Origin: Chromera velia
Taxonomy: Eukaryota > Sar > Chromeraceae
Direction: 5' to 3'
Length of the DNA stretch: 20,000 nucleotides
Assembly: GCA_018398765.1 (NCBI GenBank)
Contig: JAHBMJ010001919.1
Coordinates: 1-20,000, forward strand
Both the position numbers and the translations under genes were made by a program. Of the stretch, positions 1-9,466 are shown one piece after another. The notes below the pieces were generated by a model. The model was not told the origin of the DNA. It worked only from the letters and a program-made list of their open reading frames with translations, and did not search any database. The stretch's first letter is position 1; each line of letters begins with the position of its first letter.

Positions 1-828
1 CGTTTTGTTCATGGGAATGCGTGTGTGGTCAGCCGATCTGCGCGTTCAGGTCTGATATGCGGGCATGTTATAAGAATGCTGTTATCCGCAAATCTACCCA
101 CCTGTTTGATGGTAAGGGAGTTGTCATTAATGTTCGTTGAATTGCTGTCCTTACGATGGCCTTTTAATTTTCTCAAGGAACAATATTTGCGTGTTTTGGT
201 CCGTACGGCCAGCACGGATCTGATTGAAGGATGGTTGAATGAGATTGCGTTTTTGGAGCGCTTTAGGCCAACGATGTATTGAATATGTTTACATGTGTAT
301 CTTCCTTATTTCGATTCTTTTTGTCCTATTGATCTTCGATTGAATGTCTCTTTTACGTAGCACACAGAGCTAGAAGCGATAGAAAAAAGACAGTGGCGAG
401 ACCGAAGGGGGGGGTCGCGCGTGATGTTATGTGTTGGAATTGCGGTTGCTCGTCTGGCATGTCAGAATTGAGAGTGTGCGCATTGGTACTGCGGCCTGTG
501 CCAAGACGATTTTAAATTGTGCGCGCGACCGATCGTTCACGGGGTAGTGTTTGAGCCATGCCAAGATTTATTGATTTTTTGCGCCGTACGTGTATTTGGC
601 ATCGAATTGGCATGCATCCGTCTATCTATACATGCGTACTGAGATACTAGCATGTGAGATTTCAAGTAGAAGGACTGCTCTTCCACTGAACACAGTGCTG
701 CCGCCTACTAGCACAGTGCGGAGACGGTTAGGACATATGTTACAGCTGTCTGAAGTAACACAATTTCTAAGGTAATACTAATTAAAATGAAAGATGACTG
801 GTTGCTTTTGTGTATGCAGTGTGTGTGA
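1..828. other. Unassigned region, no supported gene
   Basis: I see no gene I can support here. Open stretches exist on both strands at about 9-282, but they start with GTG or have no recognisable motif, and neither has a convincing splice context. The base composition is mixed, with no microsatellites of the type that fill the introns further right. A short G-run lies near 407-414. Confidence 0.5.
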
Positions 829-991
829 CTGTAATTCTGCCTTTGAAGATGATCGGTTGCTTGCATTGCTGTAATTCCGCCTTTAAAGATGATCAGTCTG
901 TTATACACAGAAAGTCACACTGTATAATTCCGCTCTTTCTCCATGATTGCTAGTCATACTGTGTAATTCCGTTCTTTCTCCATGATTGCTT
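829..991. repeat. Degenerate ~40-bp tandem repeat
   Basis: Four units share a core of CTGT(nn)AATTCYG followed by a pyrimidine stretch. They start near 829, 869, 920 and 959. The last two full units, 914-952 and 953-991, are adjacent 39-bp copies that match at 35 of 39 positions, and three of the four differences are transitions. The first two (829-860 and 869-900) share the tail AAGATGATC, which also appears in a partial copy near 790-805. Function is unknown; it could be part of an old transposon or satellite. Confidence 0.7.
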
Positions 992-2029
992 TCATTTGAT
1001 TCCTGTTGAGAACTTAAGGTAAGAGCGGGGGGGTTAAAGCCTTCGAAGCACAGTTAATTAGAGCAAGCGGCTGTTTCTTCCCTTTATTTTTCTCTCTTGT
1101 GTTTCGATCTCGTTTTCTTTGTACAGAAACGTAATCGAGGGGGGGAGTTGAACTATAGGGTCCCAGCCTGCTGTGGGCCGTGAGTCGCACGTCTGGACCC
1201 ACCGGGCCGAGCGTCCGAAGCCAGCCGCGGGGTAATCGCTTCCATGCGAATTCGATTGATCGCCGCGCGCATGCCATTTTCCGAGTGCATACCAGGTCTT
1301 TTTGAAATCAGATCTTGCCAAACTGATTCGTGAGTTGATCTAGCGACCTGTCCCTTTAAACACAGACTTTCCATCAAGAGCTCTGATAGGATGACCTGCC
1401 TCTAGCGGGTAGTGTGCATATTCATTTTCCCTTAGGTCTCTAGTATTGAGATTATCAAAGACTATAAAAAATAATTTTACAAAAATTCTCATACGGTAGA
1501 TTATTGTGATATTATATCATATATTATGGATTGCACATAATTGTACTTTAAATTCTATTATGAATTGGTTTAAACTGTATTTACTATTTAGGATAAGATA
1601 TGATGAGATCAAATTTGTCTTCCAGGAATCCCTGCGGCCCATAGTCACCGTCCACTACCAGTTAATTTTAGTTAATTTCAGACACCTAAGACAGTTTAAT
1701 ACATTTTTTTTTCCCTTCGATCCTGTCAGTGATGTGTACAGCACCACCTTTGGTAGTACTTAGTAGTGTGTAGTCGATTGACGACGGAAGCCCGACTGCG
1801 GTTGCATGGGGGCGCCCTCTGCAGCCCCTACTCCCCCCCCCCGCCCCCCTCCGGTTCTCCGGCCGGCGGCTGGCAGCCTTGCGGCAGCAATGCGGCTTGG
1901 AGCCATGCAGGCGAAATGGCGAATGTCCATCCAGGCGCGATCGACGTCCTTGCTCCTTGCTGCGACAGTCTGTACGTCACCTTATCAATACTGTTTACTG
2001 GTAGTACGGGATCACCAATGATCAGGATT
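992..2029. other. Unassigned region, no supported gene
   Basis: The left part (1010-1380) is open in three minus-strand frames at once, which usually means chance openness in GC-rich DNA. The middle (1430-1760) is AT-rich with no long frame. At 1826-1880 there is a C-rich then GC-rich stretch. I recognise no protein or RNA. It may hold more of the decayed element suggested at 2030-2290. Confidence 0.4.
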
Positions 2030-2290
2030 AATGGCTCATCCATGCTGATTGAGTCCTCTAAGAAAGCTTTTCAGAGACTCACGGAAAATTCAGTGACTCA
2101 TGCACATTGCCTAAAGAGATCCGGGCGCGCGTGCTGAATTCTCAGACAGGCGTGCGCGTCTGCTTCGTATCGTCAGATCTGATTGAGTGTCTGAAGTCGA
2201 TTTTCAAATCGAAGCACATTGGTGTTTCATGTCTGTGAAGCAGCGTCACCACATGGAATTTTGTCGCCCAATCGACAGCCACGAGTTCCG
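2030..2290 (-). pseudogene. Possible decayed retroelement integrase core
   Basis: Reading leftwards on the minus strand, 2285-2238 encodes LVAVDWATKFHVVTLL. This resembles the block around the first catalytic Asp of Ty3/gypsy-type integrases (pattern VAVDxxTKFxxxxPL), with the Asp codon at 2273-2271. About 60 codons further on, in a shifted frame, TEF at 2094-2086 and then KAFLED resemble the block just after the second Asp. Stops and at least one frameshift separate the two. I cannot place the catalytic Glu. The alternative is chance similarity on the antisense strand upstream of the plus-strand gene's first exon. The family pattern is established knowledge; the assignment is a guess. Confidence 0.28.
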
Positions 2291-2335
2291 GTTCTGCCAT
2301 TGAGGTACAACAGACCGATCCTGCAGGTTCTGGAG

Positions 2336-4977
2336 ATGAAAACGTCTCCGAAGAACAGCAGCCAGGGTGAGTGAGTGAGTGAACAGACCCACTTTTCCCA
2401 AGACTCTCTGCTGACTTGAGTGCATAAAGCTGCTTATCAAGGCCTTCTATTCTGCTCATTTCCCTGCTTCTTCTCGTCTTCGATCCCGCAGCAGACACTG
2501 GAAACAACACACAACGACAGGTGGAGCATCAGGTCGAGACGCCTGAGGAAGTGAACTGCAAAGTCATCTACGGTCAGTTGGAAAGAAGCAGTCTCCTCGT
2601 CTGGCTGCATTGGAAGTCTCATTTGCGCGTTGCAGGAAGGGAAGGGAAGGCTGGAGGACTGTCTGTCAAGTCAACCGACCGTACACAGAGAGGTACCTGC
2701 ATGAAATCGGGGGGCGATCATATCCTTGCAGATGAGTTGTGACAGACCATATCTTTATTTTTCTTCTTTTTTCCTTCTCTCGTGTGAGGAAAGGAAGAAA
2801 AGTGCGCAGCAGAAAGATTGCGGAAGGAGAAGATCTCTGCCTGAAAAGGAAAGAAAGCAGGTAGTACGTCCAACCGTTGCGGTTAACCGTCTCCTTCGAG
2901 CCCCTTCCCGCTCTGTTTCATTCCCCGTCCTTTCTGTGTGAATTTGCATTCTTCTCTTTTCGTTGGTTTGTAAAGGAAGAAGAGGAGAAAAAACGAAGTC
3001 ATGCAGTCTGTCAGTTCATCAGACAGGGAATTACCAAGAAGAAAAACGAAAAAGAAGAACGACAAGAACGATTGAGAGAGTCTACAAAACCTCTCCAACG
3101 GCCCCAGCTGCACTTCCCAACCCTCCGTGCATGTGTCTATCATATGGTTAGTTACCGCGTGCATGCATAGATAATCCTCTGCTGTCCTTCTCTTCTATCT
3201 GCAGTTCCCACCAGTCGCACGTGGGAGTCCTCCCTCTCGGCATCCAACCTGGCCCTCCAGGAGGTGCAGCGCATAGTCAACGGCCTCATCTCCGACCATA
3301 TCGTGGGGGACCCTGTATTCCCCTGGGCTCCCTTGGACTATAAGGTCAGGCAGTCAGGCAGTGAAGGAGGAATGACGGAGCGAAGCAAGAAAGAAAGAAA
3401 GCCTATCTGCCGTCAGTCAATGGGCGGTCTTCATTTTTGTGCATGAGCTAGAAAGAGAAGGAGATGCCGAAACGGGATGGATCGATGAATTCGAGGGAGC
3501 AGTCAGTGTCGTGTGTGGGGGGGGAGTCGGTGCGGTTAACCAGTGGGTGGGGGGGCGTTGTTGGTTGAGTGAATCCGTGAAAGGGGGGAGGGAGGGAGGG
3601 ACAGATGGCTGAATGGATGGATGGATGAGATGGTGAGTGGGTGCACGGGTGGGTGGGTGACTGCAGGTGACCCCGCTGCCGGCACTGGAGCCCTCAACCA
3701 CCGTGAAAGAGTGGTACCTCAGGAATTTGTGCCAAAGTGAGTGAGTGAGTGAGTGAGCGAGTGAGTGAGTGAGTGTGTGGGTGTGCGAGGCAGAAAGGAA
3801 GGAAGGAAGTGACGAAGCCGGGAAGCGAGGGAGGGAGGAAGGAAGGAAGACAAAAAGAAAGACAGAGAGAAAGAAACGAAGAACAGCAAAAAGAAAGAAG
3901 GAAGGAAGCAAGCAAGCAAAAAAGGAAAGAAGGAATGAAGAAAGAAAGAGACACATCCTTTCGTCCCTCCTGTCTTTCCACCTATCCATTCATCCATCCT
4001 GCCTTCCTTCCTTCCTTCCTTCCTTCCTTACCTCCTTTTGCACAAGCAAGCTTGGGGCCTTCATTCTTTTCTCCTTTCTCACCTCTCTCTCTGTCTCTCT
4101 CTCTGTCTGTCTCTCTGTCTGTCTCTCTGTTTGTCTGTGGTGTTCATGAAGAAAAAGAGGGAGAAGAAGAAGAAACATATAGTCTGTCTGGCTGTCTGGC
4201 TGTGCATGTGTGTGTATGTGCGTACGTATGTTTGTGTGTGTGTGTGTGTGTGTGTATTTGTGTGTGTGTCTGCGTTTCTGTGCGTACGTGTCTCAGGTGC
4301 AAAGGAATCCATCCGGATGCTTGTTTTTCTTTCTCCCCCCATGCATGCATGTGTGTGTATATGAATGAATGAATGAAGTGTATATGAATGAATGAATGAA
4401 TGTGAGTGCAGCCCCCCACATCCTGATCGATGACGTCCTCCTCTCCTCACCCGAGGGAGCAGGGGACCCCCCGCGCTCCTCAGGCCCTCCTCTCCCACCC
4501 TCACACGAAGATCTACAGCAGCAGCAGAGGGAAAGAAGAGACCAAGCCCCTTCATCATCCCAGCAAACACAGCAGCAGAATAGCTCCGCCGCCCCCCTCG
4601 CTGCACCCCCTGAGGGCCCAAGGCTGCAAAGCCCTCCACACCCACAGCAGCAGCACCCGGGGGAAGGGGAAGGGGAAAGCAGTCCCTCCTCATCTTCCTA
4701 TCCCGGACCCCCTCCTCCTGTTCCTCTGGTGGGGGGCTCCTCTGATCATGCCCCTGCTGCTGGGAGTGGGACTGCGGCTCCCTTTCTCCAATGTGTGATG
4801 GAGGAGCAGAATTCGGTTTTGCGGGCGATACAGGTGAGTGGGTGGGTGGGTTCGTTGACGTTTGTCGTGTAGACAGGGAGAGATCTTGAAATCCCGTTGA
4901 GTGTTGTTCAGCCGTCATGTGGGCATGTGGGCTCGGAGGATACGCTTAAATGATGAGAGTACGTGTGTTTCGACATA

Positions 4978-5011
<34 letters not shown>

Positions 5012-5137
5012 GCATAAAGGGGGTCAGGGGGGCGCAGATGTGCGAAAAGATCTTGCTTCTTTTATTCTTCCCTTGTTTCTTTTCTGGTTCGATGCCTTCT
5101 TTGACATGTGTTTTCTTTTTCTTTCTTGTCCATGACA

Positions 5138-5177
<40 letters not shown>

Positions 5178-6013
5178 CGTGTTTGCATGCATGCATGCAT
5201 GCATGCATGCATGCAGCAAAAACTGGAGAGGCAGGGAGAACAGCTGCGAGTCTTCACGGCCACTGTCCAGGTCTGTCTGTTCCTTCCGAATTGATGTCGT
5301 CAGCATTGTTGCTTCCTTCCTTCTTGTTCGGTTACCTTCCTGGGTCCTTCTTGGGGGGGGGGGGACGTTTGCCCGCCTCCATCCGGCCCTCCAGGCTTGT
5401 ATGTCCATTGCTTTCATTCCGCTCTTCATTTCGGCTGCTTGTGATGTCAACGCCCCATTCGCTTTCTTCCTTTTCTTCTTTACATGCACATGTGTATATG
5501 TGTATGTATGTATGTATGTATGTATGTATGCAGACTCTACACAGGCTGATGGCGACGTCTCGGGGGGGGCAGCTGCAGACGAGTGGGAGTCCCCCGATTT
5601 CTTCTCGGGTGAACAAGCGGGGGAATGGGAACGGGAAGGGGACGAACTCAGAGGGCAACTCTGCAGCGGATGTGTGTGTCCCGGATGTTTCTTCTCAACA
5701 GGCCCTGAAGTTGTGGTTGGAAGAGAGATTTGGAACGCTGCTGAGCTCTGTACAGTCCTCGGAGGAATCCGTGATTGCCGCAGTGTTGTCATCCCAACAG
5801 CAGCAGCAGCAAGGACATCGGTCGGGGGAAGGGGAGGCTGATGGAGCGTGTTTCAGTTCAAGTGGGGCAGGACGAAAGACGGACGACGGTGCGGTGAAGA
5901 AGAACCAGAATGCGCGGACACTTGCAGCTGCGGTGAATGAAACAGCAAAAGATTGTGGGGGTTCCCATGTTCAACAAGCTGCAAATGCAAAAGACACATC
6001 CCGGCATCTATAG
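2336..6013 (+). CDS. Eight-exon gene, unrecognised coiled-coil, Gln/Ser/Pro-rich protein (444 aa)
   Basis: I inferred the exons from splice sites and reading-frame agreement: 2336-2366, 2492-2572, 2636-2692, 3205-3344, 3667-3736, 4412-4833, 5217-5270 and 5534-6013, ending in TAG. Every junction is GT/AG and the phases agree (1,1,1,0,1,0,0), giving 1335 nt. The start is the first ATG in frame after a stop near 2191; upstream exons remain possible. I do not recognise the protein. Residues 57-137 look ordered, including an amphipathic stretch and an aromatic VFPW turn. Residues 138-250 are Pro/Ser/Gln-rich and probably disordered. About 253-292 forms a four-heptad coiled coil spread over the last three exons. 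A second amphipathic segment (340-372) precedes a six-Gln run. The coiled coil suggests self-association, which is inference. Exons 4-8 are much firmer than exons 1-3. Intron 2 (63 nt) is open in frame and may be retained. Confidence 0.6.
2573..2635 (+). other. 63-nt in-frame intron 2, possibly retained
   Basis: It begins GTCAGT and ends TTGCAG. Its length is a multiple of three and it has no stop in the gene's frame, so retention would add 21 residues, including LLVWLHW, without changing the rest. Its composition resembles the flanking exons more than the repeat-filled introns, so it could equally be exon. Confidence 0.45.
3737..4411 (+). repeat. Intron 5: microsatellite mosaic
   Basis: The 675-nt intron is almost entirely simple sequence. 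In order it holds (GTGA)n directly at the donor (3737-3776), a GGAA/GAAA purine tract (about 3785-3958), a CCTT pyrimidine tract (about 3996-4034), CTCT/CTGT repeats (about 4084-4138), a GT-rich block (about 4206-4295) and (GAAT)n (about 4362-4402) just before GTGAGTGCAG. The purine half is complementary in type to the pyrimidine half, so the transcript could fold back on itself. Long frames across this stretch on either strand are repeat artefacts. Confidence 0.85.
4834..5216 (+). repeat. Intron 6 with CA, TG and GCAT microsatellites
   Basis: The donor is GTGAGTGGGTGGG. A CA run lies at about 4979-5011 and a TG run at 5142-5173. Seven perfect GCAT units occupy 5185-5212, followed by GCAG at 5213-5216, which is the acceptor. 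The last repeat unit therefore differs by one base (T to G) from the array and provides the splice AG. There is no ordinary pyrimidine tract directly before it. Confidence 0.85.
5271..5533 (+). repeat. Intron 7 with G-run and TGTA microsatellite at the acceptor
   Basis: The donor is GTCTGT. A run of about 12 G lies near 5352-5363. The 3' end is a TGTA array (about 5494-5530) that runs directly into CAG at 5531-5533. As in intron 6, a tetranucleotide repeat takes the place of the pyrimidine tract. Confidence 0.85.
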
Positions 6014-6351
6014 CATTTAAAGAAGTTTGTCTTTCACAGTAAAGTTTCACACTGAATTAATCACGCGTACAATAATATAACTTAAACTTCAACAGAACTT
6101 ATACTAATTTTTTGTACCTAGTTTTTGTACATTATTTTATATTCAAGTTATATGCATATTATCCAAGTACATAAGCTCTCCTTTAGGTTTTCATAGCTAG
6201 CTAGAAATTTAAATTTCTGTCGATTGTTAGTTCGGAGCTAGGATTAACTGGAGAATACTTCTCCTTCTAGGTCTTGGGACTGACTTGATTTAATTCAAGA
6301 GAGCGACGAACGTTTTTTTTTTCAAAAATTCTAGTAAAAATATATATTTCC
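6014..6351. other. AT-rich 3' flank of the plus-strand gene
   Basis: This follows the TAG at 6011-6013. It is AT-rich and probably holds the 3' untranslated region and cleavage site. AT-rich hexamers occur near 6070-6135, but I cannot single out a poly(A) signal. No open frame. It ends at the left edge of the LTR fragment. Confidence 0.5.
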
Positions 6352-6663
6352 CGTGTAGCATAGTGGCTAGCTATACATTAGTAGATGAGAGCTCATCGAG
6401 ACAGAGACAGTTAGTCAGATGGAAGGTCTGTCATGCTAGGCGTTTGTTACTATTCCTTTGTTTATTCTGTTTCTATCAGTCTGACTCTGATACAACAGAA
6501 ACGCGACTGTTGATTCATGTAGCTAAATCACATGCCATGATGCGCATGCTTACTTCAATCGCGGCCCTGAAATAACACACACACAGGCCGGTTCCATCAC
6601 AATTGACACGCAAAGGCGGGGCGCTCGCTGACGCTCGCACCACGACTAGCATACACATCACAC
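6352..6663 (-). mobile_element. Truncated LTR (3' LTR of the retroelement)
   Basis: This is a diverged copy of 9467-9775. Both begin CGTGTAGCATAGTGGCTAGC on the plus strand and share long blocks, including GCTAGGCGTTTGTTACTA and CAAAGGCGGGGCGCTCG. Over the first ~98 bp I count 12 differences, all transitions. Homology fades near 6663; short matches (GGCATGCCCC, CAGAATAAT) follow to about 6692, which suggests internal deletions. It lies 3' of the gag in the element's own direction, where the second LTR should be. The LTR end starting TGATGTGTTC is missing here. Confidence 0.8.
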
Positions 6664-7254
6664 ATTGGCATGCCCCTCCTCAGAATAATCGTCTTCGATC
6701 ATTTCTTTTCCTTCATGCAAGCATCGTTCCTACATCGTTCATCCTCGATCATGCTTTGTTCATTCTTGCCTATACTTAAATAAACTTACACAATCATTAT
6801 AGAATGAGAAGCGAACGGATGCATATCGATCCTCGTAAGACTAACATCGCGGAATCAAGAAATCAATCGCATCTGCATGAAGATAAAAAATTTTGTTTCA
6901 CATCTACACACACGCTTTGATTGATCGTCTGGCTCATGAATACACGATATGAAAGCTATGGTCGCAACTGGACCTGCATAAGCTTGCTCACTTTGTGCAT
7001 ACGCATATATAACTTCTGGTGGCAACCATGCCAGTCTCTGTAGGGTCAGACTCGCCAACTTTATAGCCTCCCTCTCTCCTCTTCTTGGTGGCAATGCATC
7101 TGTACACGCTCATCACACTGTCAATATGAACAACTGATGCTGCATAACTAATCATTCACACTTCAAGTACCGCTGCACAAAAGCACTGCGAGCTGATCTT
7201 TCTGTATTTCTTCATAGCTGCTGGCCGGAAGAATTGTCAGCCTTCTCTTTTCTT
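6664..7254 (-). pseudogene. Decayed internal region of the retroelement, pol not recognisable
   Basis: In the element's direction this follows gag. Short coding-looking stretches remain on the minus strand, for example around 7250-7150 and a 79-residue frame at 7094-6855, but I find no protease DSG/DTG, reverse transcriptase YxDD or RNase H motif. Either pol was deleted between gag and the 3' LTR, or it is decayed beyond recognition. The distance left for it (about 600 bp) is far too short for a full pol. Confidence 0.45.
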
Positions 7255-8520
7255 CTATCAGACGCAATCTGACACATTCTTGCCTCCTCCCCTTCCCTTT
7301 GCTTCATTCAGTGTACAAACTCCAACGAGATTGACCTAGGGTAGGGTCTGCCTCCATTTCCCACAACTGGTGCAGGAGGGCACCCCAGGTTGTCTCCTCT
7401 GTCTTCTTTTCTTACTCTCTGTCTCCTCCTCTTTCTCTACCTGTCTAGCGGTGAATGCGCTTTCAATTTCTGTGATCTACTGCTCTGTCAACTCCAAGAC
7501 CTCCTCCTTCTCTACTCTTCTAGGGCCTGGTATATGACTTTTGACTCCTGTCTGGATTGGTCTTTCCATTTGACGGCGGTTGGGGGAATTGGCGAACTCA
7601 TCTTGAAAAAGTCCCTCTTCGCTGTCTCCGTCCCATCCCTCACTGTGCACTCACATCCTTTGATGTGATACATACCTGAGGGGTGGTACACTCACTCGTC
7701 ATCGGACCTCTCTTCTATAACACGGACTATCTTTGGTTGCCCCTCTGGCCCCCAGATGTCGCTAGTCTCATCGGGCTCCTAACTAGACGACAAGTGTTTT
7801 GGCCCTCTGCTATCTGTCCTCTCTCTCGGCTTCTGAATGATGATGATGCCGTGGTCGGGACAGTCTTTTGCACCATGACTTGCGTGCAATGTCCTGCAGA
7901 GGAAACACCCGTAGAACTCCCTGAGGATCTGTTTCTCTTTGTCAGTCAGGGGTAGCAGCTTTCAGATATTGTGCTCTCTGCTTCTGTTTGTCTGCCCCAG
8001 TGTACCGATGTCCATAGGTGCTAGACCAGTGGGATCATGTGACATATCATCTCCACTAACGGTCATAGGGGGTGCTTCTATTGAGGGAAGTATTTTAGGG
8101 TGGGTTGCTACTGCAGCAAACGAAACAGATGGGTGGGGAATGATCGAGAGTGCTTTAAATGCTGCTCGTACTGCTGCCTCGAGGTTTGCGGGTTTCTTTC
8201 TCTTTACCTCCTTCTAGACATCTTCGGGAAGACCCTTCTCATAGTGGTATACTTTATTACTGATGCTCATATCAGGGATGAAGAGCATCTTGGAGATGAA
8301 GTTGCTCGTGTATGTCTTGAGATCTGTGCCCGACACTTCCGGCGCATACTTCATCTTATTTAGTTCATCCCGGTGATCATCACGGATCTATCTGTCTTGA
8401 AAATATATCAGCAGGACACTGTCAGTCTAGAGGACAGTTTAGAGCTCCAACTACATCATAGGCGTATGCCTATTCTTTTCTGTGAGCTTTACAGCTTTCA
8501 CTGCATCGCTGTTCTGGTCT
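7255..8520 (-). pseudogene. Broken Ty3/gypsy-like gag, central and C-terminal part
   Basis: Reading leftwards on the minus strand, about 8350-8130 encodes a typical retrotransposon gag core: KMLFIPDMS, then KVYHYEKGLPEDV, then PANLEAAVRAAF. Next comes PMDIG near 8010 and a zinc knuckle at 7907-7860 (CFLC, then HGAKDC; spacing CX2CX6HX4C). A Lys/Glu-rich tail continues to about 7255 after a frameshift near 7510. The gag is dead: in-frame stops lie at 8216-8214 (TAG), 7964-7962 (TGA), 7694-7692 (TGA) and 7514-7512 (TAG), and upstream of 8350 the frame is interrupted again. Gag forms the particle shell and its zinc knuckle binds the element's RNA; that is family knowledge. The stops look like old point mutations. 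Confidence 0.85.
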
Positions 8521-9132
8521 ACTCTTGGCTTGCTTGGCCTCGAATAGGGCAGAAGGATGGGGGTATACCTAGAAGCTGAAGTCTGGTAGTAGATTCAGAG
8601 TTTTGAAGGTACGAGTCTAAGTCTTGAAGTTCTGTCACTGCTGTCACTGTTCTCAAATTCGCGTGAGGGACTCAATTAAGGAGGGCAGGACCTCAACCTC
8701 AACACAAATGAAAGACGGGACCTCGATTCTAGATTTTTCAATCTCAATTTTTCATGACACAGAATTGTTATGGATGTGGCGTTTTAATTCGATTCAATTT
8801 TTGATTGCATGCATATATAGTATGCGGCGATTAATCGGCTATATCGATTAATCGCTGCGCACTATTCGGTTTAACTATTTGGCTTTCTGACTGATCAATT
8901 TTGCGCCGCACTCGGATTTGGCTACTTCGAATTCAGACCGCGCGTTATTCGGCTTCGGGCCCAGAAGGCAGTTTGTGGTTCTTTTGATATATTTGAGCTC
9001 TTACGACTGTTCTGCACATGCATATCTCTCTTTTAGCTACTGGTATCTCTCCTTTCTTTTTCTTTGTTTCATTTCTATCCTTTAATCACTTTTATTTCCT
9101 TTTCTTTTCTTTTTTTAGGATGTTTTAGGACT
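8521..9132. other. Non-coding insert or decayed stretch between the two gag pieces
   Basis: The N-terminal gag fragment stops at 9133 and the next recognisable gag begins near 8520. The ~610 bp between are AT-rich and hold no coding signature. They include a strong hairpin (8827-8855), loosely repeated TTCGGCTT/TTTGGCT motifs (8860-8960) and a TTTTCTTTTC pyrimidine run (about 9045-9118). This may be a separate insertion into gag. I could not define its ends or a target duplication. Confidence 0.4.
8827..8855. repeat. Perfect 11-bp inverted repeat (hairpin)
   Basis: GCGATTAATCG at 8827-8837 and its exact reverse complement at 8845-8855 are separated by the 7-nt loop GCTATAT. The stem can continue outward through GCG/CGC with one bulged base. 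No T-run follows, so it does not look like a terminator. Confidence 0.85.
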
Positions 9133-9424
9133 TTACTTTGACACTGTTAGAACATCGTCTTTAAGGTGGCTGTCGGCTGCAGTGAGCAGCTGCGCATCGG
9201 TCATGCCATGGAAGTCGCGGTACTTTTTATATACCCGGACCTAATCTTCAAATTCCTCAACTGTTCCAGCATAATCGTAGATTGGTTTAATCGCCTTCAC
9301 AAAATTAAGCACTGGAAGAAGTGGAATGTAAGTGGCTGAGGCTCGCTCTCAGCTCAGGAATCTCTGCAGCTTAAGCTTGGTACAAGGCTTTCAACTCTTC
9401 AAATTCTCTGATGAAACCTTCCAT
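9133..9424 (-). pseudogene. Broken gag, N-terminal fragment
   Basis: An ATG at 9424-9422 on the minus strand opens MEGFIREFEELKALYQA, then a stop. After a frameshift near 9305, the frame continues with VKAIKPIYDYAGTVEEFED, a TAG, then VRVYKKYRDFHGMTDAQLL and a final TAA at 9135-9133. The content (helical, gag-like) and the position just inside the primer-binding site and LTR make this the start of the same gag as 7255-8520. It has at least three in-frame stops. Confidence 0.75.
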
Positions 9425-9452
9425 CCTGATAGAGCAAATTTGGTCACAACGA

Positions 9453-9466
9453 GGCTCCTGCTATCA
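9453..9466 (-). other. Candidate primer-binding site
   Basis: Directly inside the LTR end, the minus strand reads TGATAGCAGGAGCC. Its complement is GGCTCCTGCTATCA, which looks like a tRNA 3' end with terminal CCA changed to TCA by one transition. Reverse transcription of LTR elements starts from a tRNA paired at exactly this position. I cannot say which tRNA. Confidence 0.6.

Noticed and set aside
1215-1245. Stretch resembling the small-subunit rRNA 530 loop (GCCAGCCGCGGGGTAATC)
   Set aside because: No other rRNA sequence surrounds it and the match is interrupted.
2740-2863. Possible extra exon in intron 3 after a TTTTTTCCTTCTCTC run
   Set aside because: No acceptor gives an open frame that fits phase 1 on both sides; exon 3 to exon 4 joins in phase directly.
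4079-5841. Long frames of 280-290 codons on both strands across the intron repeats
   Set aside because: They consist of translated microsatellites (Cys-Val, Thr-His, Leu-Ser-Leu, Met-His-Ala-Cys runs) and cross well-supported splice sites.
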